NCBI GenBank assembly: GCA_030272585.1
Contig: BSYQ01000001.1
Coordinates: 10,493,001-10,557,000 of the forward strand
Reading direction: 5' to 3'
DNA length: 64,000 nucleotides
Source of the DNA: Bryopsis sp. KO-2023
Taxonomy: Eukaryota > Chlorophyta > Ulvophyceae > Bryopsidales > Bryopsidaceae
Under the pieces are notes generated by a model, which ran no database searches, was not told the DNA's origin, and was given only the letters and a program-made list of their open reading frames with translations. Every line of letters starts with the position of its first letter. The stretch's first letter is position 1. Shown in pieces: positions 1-13,300 of the stretch. The position numbers were made by a program, and so were the translations under genes.

Positions 1-456
1 AACTTTTGTCATTTTCGCGTTCGAGCGACTCGGGATCAACCGAGCCAGTGTATGGACGTCGATTGCTGCGTTAAGAAGACAAGGGTCAGTTCCTGGTTGG
101 AGCTATGCAGGTTTGGGACCTATAACTTCCAACAGAAACTCAGCTCCACACCTCGCCTGCCCGAGACTCATCGTTGGCTGAAGCTCAAAGAAACCTCATC
201 AAGCCAGAACCAATAACAGTACAGAGAATTGAAGGGGATGACGAATATTTGAATTATGACTGATTCGCTGTCTTCAATTTCGTAATTGAGATTGCTGGTG
301 GTTGGTTGATGTACCCCCACAGTTACACTGCACACAGCCCAGTCGGAAGCTTTTCCTTTTTCCCAGCTGTGGGGTTTTCGTGCGGAGTGCACTTTCGCGC
401 GCCACCCCTGGGCGTGGTATCGGCTAAGATTCCGCGTGTCGAGCTCGCAGGAAAAC
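1..456. other. 5' edge, no gene seen
   Basis: No reading frame here has coding character or splice-consistent neighbours. The last 100 bases are likely promoter and 5' leader of the small gene whose ATG is at 457. Confidence 0.4.
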
Positions 457-903
457 ATGGAAATTGACGAGAGTGAGTTCCCTCCATCTTTTCAGACCTG
501 GACGTTGTTTCCTTGCAGTCCGCCAAAACAAATCTCTGGTGTTTGACGTCTAGACACAGACGTCTGCGCATCACAGGCGCAGATCGCTGAGAAAGCCGAG
601 AAAATGAAACTCGAGGCGAAGGAGTTGGAAGCCTGCATAGAGCACCACAAACGACTCGGCCAGGTGCTTAAGAGGAGCCTGAATGTTTATCGTGGAACCC
701 AAAACCGCGCGCGTCGGACGCTATTCTGGCGTTTTGTCAAGATTCTGTTTTGTCAACCAGACAAAGCCGAAGAAGATATATTTTGGATACCCCCACAAGA
801 ACCCGAGTTCACTCTTGTGACAGACGAAGGCCTGCATGTGGGCTGGGCGGTGGATTTCGAGCAGCTGAGCGACGATTTGTGCGCTTCACCAAGGCACCAT
901 TGA
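457..903 (+). CDS. small unknown protein, two exons (119 aa)
   Basis: I do not recognise this protein. The model joins exon 457-472 to exon 560-903 across an 87-base GT-AG intron (donor GTGAGT, phase 1) that removes an in-frame stop. The joined frame is 120 codons including the stop. The N-terminal half is charged and helical (AEKAEKMKLEAKELEA at about residues 12-27), like a short coiled coil. It is followed by a basic patch and an aromatic, acidic C-terminus. No signal peptide or membrane segment is seen. A shorter form could start at the ATG at 604, inside exon 2. No stop-free link to the next gene was found, so it is treated as separate. The weak point is that coding status rests on one splice-phase match and composition only. 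Confidence 0.4.
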
Positions 904-3308
904 ATATCGTTTTTTTTTTTCCTATCGTTTCGTTTCTCACGGTTCCCTTACGAATGTAGTATACAGCAGGATTCATGACGAGTTTCATTGTTAGATTGAC
1001 ACGAGCTGATTTTGAAGGTGTTTTGGGCTGTTGGGAAAAAACCAGTGCAGCCAAAAGGGGGGAGGGGGGTTGATATGGAAATTTAATCATCATGGGGACA
1101 CGGTACGTGTAAAGTTTCAGCTTCCTCCCTTTTCTACAGTAGGGTGAAATACTTGAAGAATATATTTTCCATTGTTGTTTGGTTCTTCGATAGGGACTGG
1201 ATGTGCAGCAGGGGAACTTCTTACAGAAAAGGTGCCCACACTAACAAACACCCACTTCAAATACTCTGCTGAGTCAGATCTGCAGAATGACTGATGTATC
1301 TCTCTACTTTTGATTTGAGGAAAGTCCCTATTCCGTTTCAGTTCAATACAACACCATCGACATAGAACGATACAAAGATCCTTCTTTTGTAAAAGCATGT
1401 GTGGTACTGATTTCCGGTGCTTTGATTAAGATGTTGCTGTGCAGCCACCATATCCTTTGAAAAAGGATAAGCTGTCCAAAGGACAGGTTATCTCGAGCAT
1501 ATTCTATGTCTGTGGGTTTGCACTGATCCCATGCTTGAGACCAGCATGTTCATGAGGAGTTCGTGCATTGATTGCAATAAATGGCTGCAGAAACATCCAC
1601 TCCCTCCAGAATCGGAGTGAGCCCACCCCGATTCTGATTGGACATCACTCACTTCAATAAATGGTCGACGGTTGCGCCGCACAACCACCTCAGACGTCAA
1701 TCGCAGCCGCGGGAGCGAGATCGTCACGAGCTGAGCTGATGCATGACTGAATCAATGAACTGGATGGTGGCCTTGGTCACGTTTCTCGTGAAGCCAGTGC
1801 TCGTGGCTAATCCACACAGACGCAGATTCTGGAAACCTCCTCGCAGCAGTAAACCTCTCGGAGCGCTTAGAACACCCGTCTCCACACTGATCGCAACGCT
1901 GCGACTGCTCGTTCATGATACACGAATCCCCTTTCTTTGCTTAGTGTCGGCGATTGTAATGGGCTGTAATACTTGACTGCTTGTGTCACTCTGCGCCTGA
2001 GTGCTTGGACATGAATCCGTCTCGAAAGCAGATCTGAGGTTCGCAAAGAAGAGCCGACCCTTTCGCGATGGGACCGCAGGGCTGTTGTTGCAGGTGTCGC
2101 GACACACAGGCCTTCCCAATGCTCTTGCGAAAAGCAAGGGTGTCACCTCATTTCACTCGACAATACCCACCATCAGAGCCTTGATATGAATTCTCACAAG
2201 CCGACGAGACTCTCCTTCGGAACTGGGCGCCACCCACGAGATCGCTCGCCGATACACAAAGCCCCCTCAAAACCACTCAAACTAAGATATTTTGTCACCG
2301 CAGGCGTTCGTGGGCGACTGCCAAGTCCTGCGAATAACGCGAAAACACATCGCAACCTTGGACCTCTCGGGTGATTTTGTGTGCAGCGAATTTGACGTGT
2401 AGGGCGCCTGTACACCCACTCATCTCAGGCGTCAGCACAGTCCGCCAAGGCGGTTTTAAACCCCACCACCACATCCAGTCCTTGTCTGGAGATTTGGGTG
2501 GTGGAGTGCCGCAGAGAGTTTGGCCAATGGTGGAGGTAACAACTGAAAATATGGTCGTCCCCACAACCGTCCGGGGAAGGGAGCCAGTACACCCTAGTGG
2601 TTGTCCTGCTCCCCGAAGCGGATCGTCGAGGGTACCAGACGGAGCCTATATCCGGTGAGCAGAAACGCCCCACTCGAAAAATAGCACCGCCTCCCCTCGA
2701 CCCTGGCTCCGACGTGCAGGCGCAACGGTGCACTAACGTGTGTTTCCCCGTCCGCCGAAAGGTGTTGTTTGGGGCGGGAAGCTCCGCTGTAGTGGGAGGG
2801 TTTTTCGTGTCGAAGACCTGCGGGTCGTTGGAACTCGGCCTCAGTTCGTATGCGAATGTTTTCGAGACTAGGGGAATGTGGGCGCCACCTTGGTCGCTGC
2901 GTTGTGGCTGTTCGCGCTGGGGGTCCTCTCGATTTTCGTGTGCATTTCACGATTGGATAGCTCGGGCCTGTCATTCTTTTCTCGCTGTATGATTCACATA
3001 TCTATACATCTTTACATGGGAATATGTAGGTCCAATGAACCCAGATCCGTTCAAGTGTGAAATGTTTACACGCAGTTTGTGTCTCTGCGTTCTCGGTCGG
3101 TTGTGAATAATCGGAAAACAGAAATTGCAGTAGAGGTCGGGACTGTAACAACAGGTTTTTGAAAAGGGTAGTGGATAAGCGAGAAACGGAACGCCGGTGC
3201 CGTGCGGTGGCTTCTTTTTCGTTTCCGTGTATGCTCGAGACTAGGAACTCGCATACCGTTGTACCAAGACTAGCAATATTTTTAACTGCGCTTCGATAGC
3301 GATTAGCG
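904..3308. other. 2.4 kb intergenic region, no supported gene
   Basis: Several open stretches exist on both strands, for example near 2.6-3.0 kb. None has a start, splice sites and composition that fit together. The part from about 1.7 to 3.3 kb is relatively CpG-rich, as are the first exons elsewhere in this window, so it may hold the promoter of the gene starting at 3309. Confidence 0.35.
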
Positions 3309-6300
3309 ATGGACACGTCCAGCCAGATCTCCAAGACGAGCCGTGGGGTCGGGCTTCCCCCTTCTGGGTACGAAACCGCTGCATGTCAGCGTTACCGATA
3401 GCGAGATACGCTCGGCCGAGTACGATGCTCAGGCAGCTTTTCAACTGTTCGTTCTGCTGAGTGAGTGAGTTGTCTCGCAGGAGACCGAACCGTCAAGCGG
3501 CGAAGTCTGTGATCGCGGCGGCAATGAAGTACGCAGCCGACCAGAACGAGTCGGTCGTCGACGCTGCTGAATTGGCTGCAGCAAAGGCGGTCAAGATGGA
3601 GAAGGTTCCTATGGGTGCGCCACCCGGTTACGGGAGAGCGCAGACGAGCATTTTTTCAGCGTTTGGACAAGGCGACTCTTCTGCCTGGACTGGTAAGCTC
3701 GTACTGTTTCGGGATATGTTGGGGTGTTTCGGGGTATGTTTGGGGGGGGCGGGGTAGGAAACGGGAGCCCGCCAGCTCGAGCCTGTGTCAGCGTTAGGGA
3801 AAACGTACGTTCCGAGCGTTTCTCTTCGTGCTCACTGTTATATAAACTTTGTAACGGAGAATTCTGTAGTGTGCTGCACGAAGTACAGAACTGGCCATGA
3901 CTGATCCCCCTTAGCTAATTCTGAGAGAAATTATATTTTTCCAATTAGAACATGAAGCTGTACTAATATGACCCTGGTTTCCCATTTCACAATGTGTTGT
4001 ACATCAGACTCTTAAGCTGTTTTTCCAAAAATGGGATTGCAGGAGTTTCGACCGCCGAGCTGAGTGGATTTGAGAACCCAGGAGGTGTGGTGCAAGTCAG
4101 TGCACCCGGTGGTGGTCCACCTGTCGGACAAATCGGAGGGTTTTACAACAGTGCCGGCGGTGTTGTGCATGCCAGTGCTCCACTGGATCTTGCGAAGCAG
4201 TGTTCCATGGTCCACAGGATGATGGATTCAGAGGTATGTTATCTAACTGGAACAAAATGTTTGCGTCGTATTGGTCACCCCTTTCCCTGCCATCGAAATC
4301 TTTAAACACTAACACTGACTCATGCATAGATCCATAGTTTGAAATATTGCGCATATCATGCATATCCGGCCACCGTCACCGGGTGAACAGCCTTGAAGCA
4401 TAGAAGATGCAGAAAAAGAAAGGCTGCTGTTGGTTTTGTTCAACAGAAAAATGATGTGGATCCACGTGACGTGCACAAGCTCCTTCCAGAAACTATGATG
4501 GCTTCGGACAGTTTGGACTTGCACTCCGAGCTCATCCAAGGCAAGATTAACCAGGTCATCCATGACATCATGGATGCCCAGACTCTACAAGAGATGGATC
4601 TATCAGCGCTCAACCATGGAAGGGAGATTCCTATTGTGGAAGAGGAGCCCCATCATTACACAGATGCGCAGGTTTCACAGCTCACTCGACTCATGCCATG
4701 TGTCAACATGGGTATGGACCCCACAGTTGGACATGAGGGTAGGTTCCATGTCTCACCCAACACGCCAGAGTGCAGGTCCTCTGACCTGTTCTCCTTTTTC
4801 AAGATTTCTGATTTTTGAAGGGCTACATTATTCGAAGGACATCCGATACAGAAACCTGAACGCATGGATTTTTTTGCTAATGAACGGGGAGTTCGTTTTT
4901 CAAAATTATGGAATGTATTTTGGTTGCAGGACTGTCGAGCCCTGAATGCATGAGCCCCGTTCAGGCCGCTGTGCAACGCACAAGAGCACCAATGAGACTG
5001 TCACCCACTCCTCCCCCGTTGCCCCCTCGCCCACGTAGTGTGCAAGGCCTCAGATCTACCTACTCTGCACCTTCGCCAGTGCCTGCCGGAACCGTACCAG
5101 TGACAGGGTGGCCAGCTGCCCCTGTTCTCGGTATCGTTCACCCAAGCATTCAAGGACGTGTGTCTCCGGCACCATTGGCAAGGGGGCCCAGCCCAGTCTT
5201 GGGAAGGCGATCCACTGTTCCTGCTTCTGTGCCAAGCCAGGTTACTGCTTTCCCTGATGCACCGACTGTTCAGGTCGGCGGCACTCGTTACACTGTGGTG
5301 AACTCCAATACCCCTACTGTCCAGGTTGCAAACATTCCTGTGCAGTATGTGTATGCCCAACCGACGCAAAAGTTCCAAGCAGTCGAGCCCAGGTCTTCCA
5401 GCAGACTTTCATGCCGATCTCCCATCTCAGAGCCAGTGCTTGAGTCACCAATGGGGGAGGAACACCCGCATGCAGTGTTTGCCATGTCCCCTGAGCCCAT
5501 CAGGAAAGCAATGACCCCACTTCCAGGCCAAAGGGTTGCTCTCATGAACCCTGACGTGGAAGTGGACTCTGATGGTGAAAAGTCGGGCTCAGATGATGAT
5601 GGCAAGGGATCGAAATCTGCCAGGAAGTTCAGGTCTTTGGAGGCAGCCTTGGCATGGTGCCATGTGCAGCACTCGCAGAAGCATGTGCCTGTGGTTCCTA
5701 AGGATGATGTCAAGAAGTTGGTTGAGTTTCAGCTCAAGAACGGTAGGCCAATCAGGGCTCCTTGGTATAGGCCCAACAAGCCAGAGGACAGCGATGATGA
5801 AGGCTCAGTGGATGAAACCTCTGCCAAGGAAGCTGATGAGATGTCTTCCCAGGTACTGTATTTCCTACTGTGCTATGATCCATGTAATTTACTCGTCAAT
5901 TGCAATGATTTGTCGATGGCATGAAGTAGCTTGGTTCACTTCTGTGGAATGTCGTCTCAGAACTTCTTTCTGTGGATTGTGTAGGGCTCACCAAAAACCC
6001 CTGGCAGCGATCACAGCGAAGCTATTGCAGAGATCATGAGGGAGCCAGTTCAGCAGCAACAGCCCCCAAGACCACAAAGGGTAACATCCACTAACACTGA
6101 ATCCCTGAAATGTCTGTTCTCCTTGAACGGTCCCGAACTCAAATACTCTACCACTTCCATAAAGCTTCTTCGATCTAGTATTGTGACGCCGACTAGTTTT
6201 TCTATCTATTGCTGCTTTGTTTCTGAATCTGTTGAAACCACCTCCCTGGGATTGGATGGCCAGTGACACTTCCCTTTGTTTCTCAACTTTGCCTCAGATT

Positions 6301-6510
6301 CAGGTTCAGGAACCTCGCTATCAGATGCGTGCTCCCCGCCCTGAGCGTCCTCGCTGCGAAAGTGCCCCTCTGGTGAGATCGTGGAAGCAGCCACCAAGGC
6401 ACCACCCTAGGCCAGCAAGCCGTGTTGAAAAGGCGAAACCCCCTGGAACTGGTTTTTTCTGTCCTCCAGGATTTGAGTTTCCGTCAGCAGCGACCCCAAC
6501 CGCTCTGTAA
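3309..6510 (+). CDS. unknown proline-rich, low-complexity protein (661 aa, 7 exons)
   Basis: Exons are 3309-3367, 3481-3692, 4043-4233, 4447-4738, 4930-5852, 5985-6080 and 6298-6510. All junctions are GT-AG with matching phase, and the sum is 1986 bases (662 codons with stop). The start is the ATG at 3309, whose short exon ends in phase 2 exactly as exon 2 needs. Visible parts are an Ala/Lys-rich helix at residues 20-55, a tandem motif of the form GF-N--GGVV--SAP at about 97-128, a long helical stretch in exon 4, then a large Pro/Ser/Val-rich exon 5 with runs such as PTPPPLPPRPR. Exon 5 also carries an acidic Asp/Ser cluster and a compact segment (SLEAALAWCHVQHSQK) that may be the only folded domain. 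The C-terminus is Arg/Pro-rich. The protein is mostly disordered and looks nuclear or scaffold-like, but no family is recognised and no function is assigned. Confidence 0.7.
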
Positions 6511-9260
6511 TGAGCCGATTGGGTCGGCATTATGACTAGCATAAGAATCTCCTCCCATTCCGGGAGTCGAGGTTGTGGGGAAATTATTGTATTTTGGGGG
6601 TTGCTTTGAATGATATCCGGAGGGAAAAATCGTGGATTTTTTTTGTTGTTTTTCGCGACACATGGACTGGTGTTTGGGGGGGGGGGGAACTATCAACAGA
6701 ACAAGAGTTCAAAAGTAAAAAGCGAAGCAAAGAAGAAAAAAAAAAGAAGGGGCCATAGAAAAAGAATGTGGAGGTGTGAGTGCGTTTGAGAGAGAGAAAA
6801 GGAAAAACAAACGGGGAAGAAAAAAGGTTTGGGGCAATGAGCGGTGCTGCTGATTGTTTTTGTGTGTTTTTGTGGTCTCCCTTTTCTTGGTTGGATGGAT
6901 AAGATAAGAAAAAAAGGGAAAAAAAAATTATATACGTATCAAATGGCAATGAATACTATCTATCTATTTTGTGGATACAATAAGAGTCGCATGCATGTTA
7001 TTTCTTCTTGGTTTCTTTTTTTTCCCCTCATTCTCTCTCCCTAAAAAATGGTGAATGTATTTTTCGCTGATACCCGTATTGTAAATAGGGTTTTTTTGGA
7101 GGGGGTCTAAAAGAGTGAGTGGAAAAAAAAATGAGACCAATGACTCGTAAGTGGGTTCGTTATACAAAAAGGGGATCTTTTTTTTTCTGGTGGACACAGA
7201 CAGGGAAGCGAGGAAAAAAAAGGGGAAGAGCATGTACAAGACGCTATGTTGGGGTCTCTTTTTTTCTTTTTTTTTCAGGGAATCGACGCGTGTGTCGTGT
7301 ATCGGGACGAAGTGATTGATTGCATGTCCCCAGTCAGACCTTGCTCTGGGGTGTATAATTAGGGCATAATTTGGAAGGCTGAGGAGGGGGCGATTCTTGA
7401 AGGAGGGGGGCTGAATTTGTTGTTTTGCCACAGCAGGTGGCACTGCTTTTCTTACTGTCGGTGTGTCTGTTTTTGTATTTTTTTGGTTTTCTCATCACCA
7501 AGCGGCTCCGAGCACCTGCCGGGTGAAGGTTTTATAAAATCGTGGAAAATTTTTATCGGGGGAAAAAAGAAAGAAAAGGAAAGAGAGAGAAAAGGAAAGG
7601 AAAAAAAAATGACGAAAAAGGCAAAAAGAAAAGAACAAGAAACAATATGAAAAAAGAAAAAAAAAAGTCCCGAGGTCAGAAGGGTCGAGCGGTTGATCTG
7701 TGTTGTTTCCTAGATACTCTTACGAATGCTGCGTGTGAACTTCGTGGCGAATAATTTGTTTTGGGGGTTCCCGCGAACGTGAGGGTTTTTGAAGAAGAAA
7801 AAAAAAATGTTTGAAAGAAAAGAAAGGCCTGTGTCTTTTTCTCTGTGTTTTTTAAAATGAACATCGGCGTGTTTCACGAAAAGACGGAGAGGTATAAGAT
7901 TCATATCCAGGGTCAATCTCTTGACTTGGGATGGGGCAGGGGTGTATTTGGAGCATTGTGTATATGTCGTGTTCACATGGTTAAAATAATGCTCCTGAGC
8001 AGGGTCAGTTTTTCCTGGGGTTGTTTTTGCCTGAAGCGGGATGGGGTGGGCGAGGGTTTCCAACCAAGTTGGGTTATTGATGTCTGAATTTCTCAAGAAA
8101 TGAGGGTAGCTAAGGGACAGGTTATTTTTGACCAGCGCTGCCTGGAATGAAGAATTTTCGAGGGGTGCAGGGTTAATTGTGTTTCTGCGATACAGAAAGG
8201 AAAGTATTATGTCCAGAGGGATTCGCACCCAGCCCTAGGCCAACGAAGAAGTGGCTCCTTTTCCGTAGCATTCTACTTTGGTGGGCTGTCCATCTCATTT
8301 CAGTTTTCGAAGAAAAAAGAATCATGGGGTTCCAAAGAATCTTTGAAAAAGAAAGGACGACGACGAAGAAAGAAAGTGTTTTTTTTGGTTGGAATTTGAC
8401 GACGACAACGAAAAAAAAAATAGAAAGAAAAAAGAGTGGGTGTGAATGGCTGCTTCCTCCTTGATCGCGTTTCATTTCTGATTAAATTTCCTTGACGTAT
8501 TGGTGCCATGCCTCCATTCTTGTATTGGAGGTGTGGGTGGCTCTGTGCATGCGCATGTTTTTTTTTTGCATGGAATGAAAAGAAAGGGGGGGGGGGGAGA
8601 AGGGAGGAAAAAAGAAACGCTAAGAAGAAAAAAACAAAAGGAAAACGAAGAATGGTTGCGGGGTGGGTGGAGGTGAAATTTTGTTGTATGGTTTGTCTTG
8701 TCGATCGATTTTTCCGATGGGTAAAGAAAAAAATGAAAAGAGCATTTTGAAAAAGGAAAAAAAGTGCGGAAAGGAACGATAGGACTGGTGCCCAGTGATA
8801 TTGGTCGTTTTTCTTTTGGGTTATTTCTTTTTTTTTGTCTCTTTTTTTTTGCCCCCCTTTCTGAAAGAGAACGAAAAGAAGAAGAAAAAACTGGTGGCCT
8901 CAGTATCGTACGCTGGAAGGGGAAAGGTATAATTTGTGCGGTCGTCTTTTGTTTCTGTGGTTATCGACGGCAGCGCTTTTGTGTGAATAATGAGGCTTTT
9001 CTGGGGCAATCTTTAAAGGAAAGACTTGCAGAAGAAAACAAGAAAATTAGGCTTCTTTGAAAAAGAAAAAAAAAAGAAAAAAAGGAAACATGTCGTGAGT
9101 AGTGTACCTTGGAGAGAAGGTTTGTGTTTTTTTTTTATATATTTTTGTAGACTGCGAAGCTTGAAAATAAGTAAGGAACACTACATTTAAAAAGAGAGTG
9201 AGAAAAAGAAAAAGTGTGCGTTCCAACCAGCAACAATAAAATTTCCATTGATTCATTCAG
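6511..9260 (+). other. C-depleted, A/G- and T-tract-rich region downstream of the proline-rich gene
   Basis: For about 2.7 kb the + strand is strikingly poor in C. It consists of long A/G tracts (for example 7558-7670), T runs and G runs (G12 at 6676-6687, another near 8586). Open frames on either strand here translate to Lys/Arg/Phe-rich low complexity and are rejected as genes. The stretch may be a very long 3' UTR or read-through transcript of the gene ending at 6510, or a non-coding transcript. The strand asymmetry stops near 9.26 kb. Confidence 0.5.
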
Positions 9261-10384
9261 GCATCTTGAGGAATTTTTGCATTGTGAGAAAATCTATGAT
9301 TGGAAATATTGCAAATTGAAGAAAAAAAGACTTGAAAAACATGACAGCATGGAATAGAGTCCAAAGACCTGTTTAAAAGGCGAAGGGGTGATATCCTGTT
9401 TTGGACAAAAATCTTAGTTTGCTTTCCACCAGAGTGCATTATTTGTTCTCAATCTGTTAAATTCACATCCTTGCATATAAAAGTATGACTCCTGTTCGAA
9501 ACGGGTGTGGAAGTTCTGCAAAACTAGTATATTTTCCTAATTTGATGCCATTTATTTCAGCAAATATTGAGCAAATAATGAGGCTTTCCACACCATCTTT
9601 ACAAACATCAATTACATTGTGTAGGAGAGACATTCTCCTATTACAAGGATCAGTAAAAAACCAAATGTGACCATGTGTATTTTAATGTTGAAATTCCATT
9701 GGCTTTTGTGTGTAAAGACACTAAGACCATCAAGAATGCAAAGATGCATTAGGTCGATTCAGCTAAATTCAACGAACGTGAAATATCTTCAAATAAAGAA
9801 GATTGAAAAGAAAAACACCATCTTTAAGACATCCTCCATCCAAAATTCGTGACAACAGGGAGTGTGAATGATGTCCATCAGAGTTTCCAAAGTTCCACAA
9901 AGTTTCGTTGTGTTTCTCTGAAGCATGCGAAACGCCACGGCCAAATTGATCCTTTACTCGACATAGGTACAACGAAACCTAACTCAGGAGACCAACCCAT
10001 GCTGAAGATTGAAACCATGATCTTTTCTGTTTTTTGACAGAGGGTGCAAGTAAAGAGACCTTGAAACGAATCTGCACTCAGATTTTACAGAGAAGGAAAC
10101 GCAACCTTCAACACCTTCAAATTTACAAAACAAAAGAACAAGCATATAGTCCCTACCCTAAATCTATTCCAAAGAGATATTAATAATTCCCCACATAATA
10201 CAGAGAGATAGTACATGCCACTATGACTTTGGGGGTTTTCCTCACCCCTCTCTTGACACAAAAAAGAGGATCCATAAAGAAGTTTCACTCCACACTTTTG
10301 AAAAAAAAACATATCCCCTCCCCTCGTGGGAACAAGGGAAAAATAACAGGAGTAAAAAAAACCCAACCCAATCCTGCATATCTT
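9261..10384. other. AT-rich intergenic region
   Basis: This is ordinary AT-rich DNA between the skewed block and the 3' end of the RAD16-like gene on the opposite strand. It probably includes that gene's 3' UTR. No gene is seen. Confidence 0.4.
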
Positions 10385-13300
10385 TTAGCCGAACAAAAAG
10401 CTCAAATCTGCAAACGACAAGCTTCCCAATGCTTGGGCATTTCGGCCAACTGTTCCTTCAAAAATCAGCCGCTTCTTCTCCTGGAGCTTCAAGATCCTTT
10501 CCTCCACGGTGCCCCCAATGATAAACCTCGTGACCTTGATGGGCTTGTATTGCCCTAACCTGTGAATCCTGTCCTGAGCTTGCTGCTCAACAGCAGGGTT
10601 CCACCAAGGGTCCATCAGCATTACGTGGGAAGCTGCCGTCAAATTGATGGCGACTCCCCCCGCTTTCAAACTCATCAGGAAGACGGTGATCGAGGGGTCG
10701 TTTGCAAACGAATCGATCATTTGGTCCCTGGCTGATATCGAGGTGCTTCCATCCAACCTCACACATTTGAAGCCCACCTACAAGAAACAATAACGAAAAC
10801 ACAAACGCCCGTTGCCGTTAGCTTCGTAAACGAGAGGGCGTTTCTCTGACAATGCTCATTTTTTTTCCCTTTTTTATGATTTTCTGCAGGTCAATTAGAT
10901 TCAGAGAGAGAGAGAGAGAGAGTTCAATATCAAAGTGAGATTTTCTGTATTCATACACACACAAAAAAATATATATATTTCTAAGCTTTTGTTAAGACTT
11001 TCCACTATGCACCAGTTGCCCACCTGATTGAGACGGAAACCAATCAGCTCCAGCATAGACGTGAACTGGCTGAAAACAATGGCCTTCGCTGAGGGATCGT
11101 CCTCTTTCATTCGGTGAAGTTCTTCATACAGAGCCTCGATTTTGGTGCTGCTTTCAAACTTGGTTGTGTCCACTCGGCTCATGATGCTGTTCTGCCGTTT
11201 GACCGGGGCCGGAGCAGCCATTGCCGTAGAAGGGGCTGAACTTGAAGGGGTGGACAGATCCACAGTCAACGGCCGAGAGCAGACGGGGCAGGGTGCCTAC
11301 GAGAAAGAGAAAACACAAAAAGGGAGGGTGTTGAGCTTTGTGTACACATTTCGACCACCACTTTCTGACAATTGCAAAACAAGGAAAAGAAGAAACAAAA
11401 TGAATACAAAAAATTTTGAATGTGGCGCTTGCTCGTGCATATGGCTTTAGGGAAAGGGACCAAAACATGAGGCAAACGGATCGACCAATTTTCCTTTCCT
11501 TTTTCCTTTTTTCTTCTTCTTTTTTCGCACGCTACCTGAAGCCCATCCACGGTGGTCATGTACTCTTCCATGCACAGTCGGCAAAATCCATGACCGCACT
11601 CAGAGGTTACGCCATTCTCTATAGGATCATGACAGATCCCACAGTTTTCCACAGGCTTGCTCATTTCGAAATTGCCTCTGAACTGGTTAGCTGTTTTGGA
11701 ATGGACCACCAGATAGGGGTGGTTCACAGATTGGCGGAGCCTTATCAGCAAATCGAAAATGTGAGCATAGTTGTTCACGAGGGTGCCAGCATCCACATAC
11801 GCCCCGAACTGGGCTTGACTCTGTGTGTATAAAGCTTCGTAAAAGTCCTGCTCCCTTTCATCAAATCGGTCTTTCCGAACGACGACAGTCCTGTGGGTTT
11901 GAAGAGAGGGAAAAAAAAAGCAAAAAAAGTCAATAAATACGATGTGCTGTTGAGCAGAGGCATCCGAAGAAACAGTAACGAACAAATGATGGAGGTTTCC
12001 TGCTCAAACTCAACAAATATATTCGGAAATATATGTGCATTCAAAAAATCCGGGACCAATTGTTTTTGAAAATATTTCAACTTTAGAGGGGGGGGAAAAA
12101 GATTAACAAAGGCATTATACTCAAAATGGGCACTTTCCAAAAAAGCAAAAACACTAGGTAGGGAAAGAGGTGGAGAGGAAAATCCCACAAGCGAGTCGAT
12201 CACCTTGGAGGCAGGGCCAGCACATCTGCACACTCCACTTTGGTCCTTCGAATGACTGTGTGGTCGAGGATTTCCCTTTTCAACACCGCCATGGCGAGTC
12301 GGCCATCCGACAAGTAGCCGTGTCGTTTGATTGGATTCGCTATGTACTTGTTCCACCAACAAAAATGTGACGTCCGGCCATGGCCACAATGTGACTTACT
12401 GCACGATTCCTCATACTCCAGACTGAAGCATGGCTGGTTGAGGGGACACGACCGGCAAAAGAAGTAAGCATATGGGTAGATCCTGGATGAAAAAAAAAAA
12501 AGACACAGTTGAGGGCTTCTGTATATGTATTTTATTAAAATGCATACCTTCTTCGGCTGCAAGTTTGCAAGAAAATCAGGGTACATAGAACTTATTTTGG
12601 CCTCTATGGGGAAACCACATCACCTAGATATTCACTTTCATTTCTGCTGTTTCTTATGCGGGAAAACCAGGGCGGGAAAAAAAATCCACACATGCAAATT
12701 CCTATTCATTGTTGGTCTGCGCTCAAAAATATAAACACACATTTCATTTCTGTCGACTGCTTTCGCCAAGCTCACCTGAGAAATCGAATTAGAGAGTACA
12801 GCTCATTTACCCTGTTTTGGAGGGGCGTTCCAGTCAGACACCATTTGAACTTCGATTTGAGTGCGAATACGGCTTTTGCTGTGCCCGAACGCCTGTCCTT
12901 GATGTTGTGAGCCTCATCCAAAATTATCCTCCGCCAGGCAACCTATATGTCAATCAAAAAAAGGAAAGAAATAAGAGAGCAGATTTCAGGGGTGAAAAAA
13001 CTATATACATACGAACATATCCAGACTGCAAACGCTCTTTTTCCAAAACCTTCTCCCAAAAGAAAGATAAATTCTATAATTCCGCACCACCTACCCAGCT
13101 CCAGTTTTTTTACATGAGAAAAAGCAAGAAATTATTCAGTTCAGCCCTAAACAAGAAAAAAAAAAGGTGAAAAAAGTTGCAGGCCTATTCAGAAATTCAA
13201 GCGACAAAACGTCCCATTGTCGAGGGCAATAAATAATAATTAATTAAATAAATAATTAATTCACATTGGTCACTGTTGTCAGTTCATTTTTTTTAATTTT

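Noticed and set aside
6964-8475. Open frames of 100-172 codons on the minus strand in the skewed region
   Set aside because: They translate to Lys/Phe/Ser/Pro-rich low complexity created by the purine tracts, with no splice-consistent neighbours or motifs.
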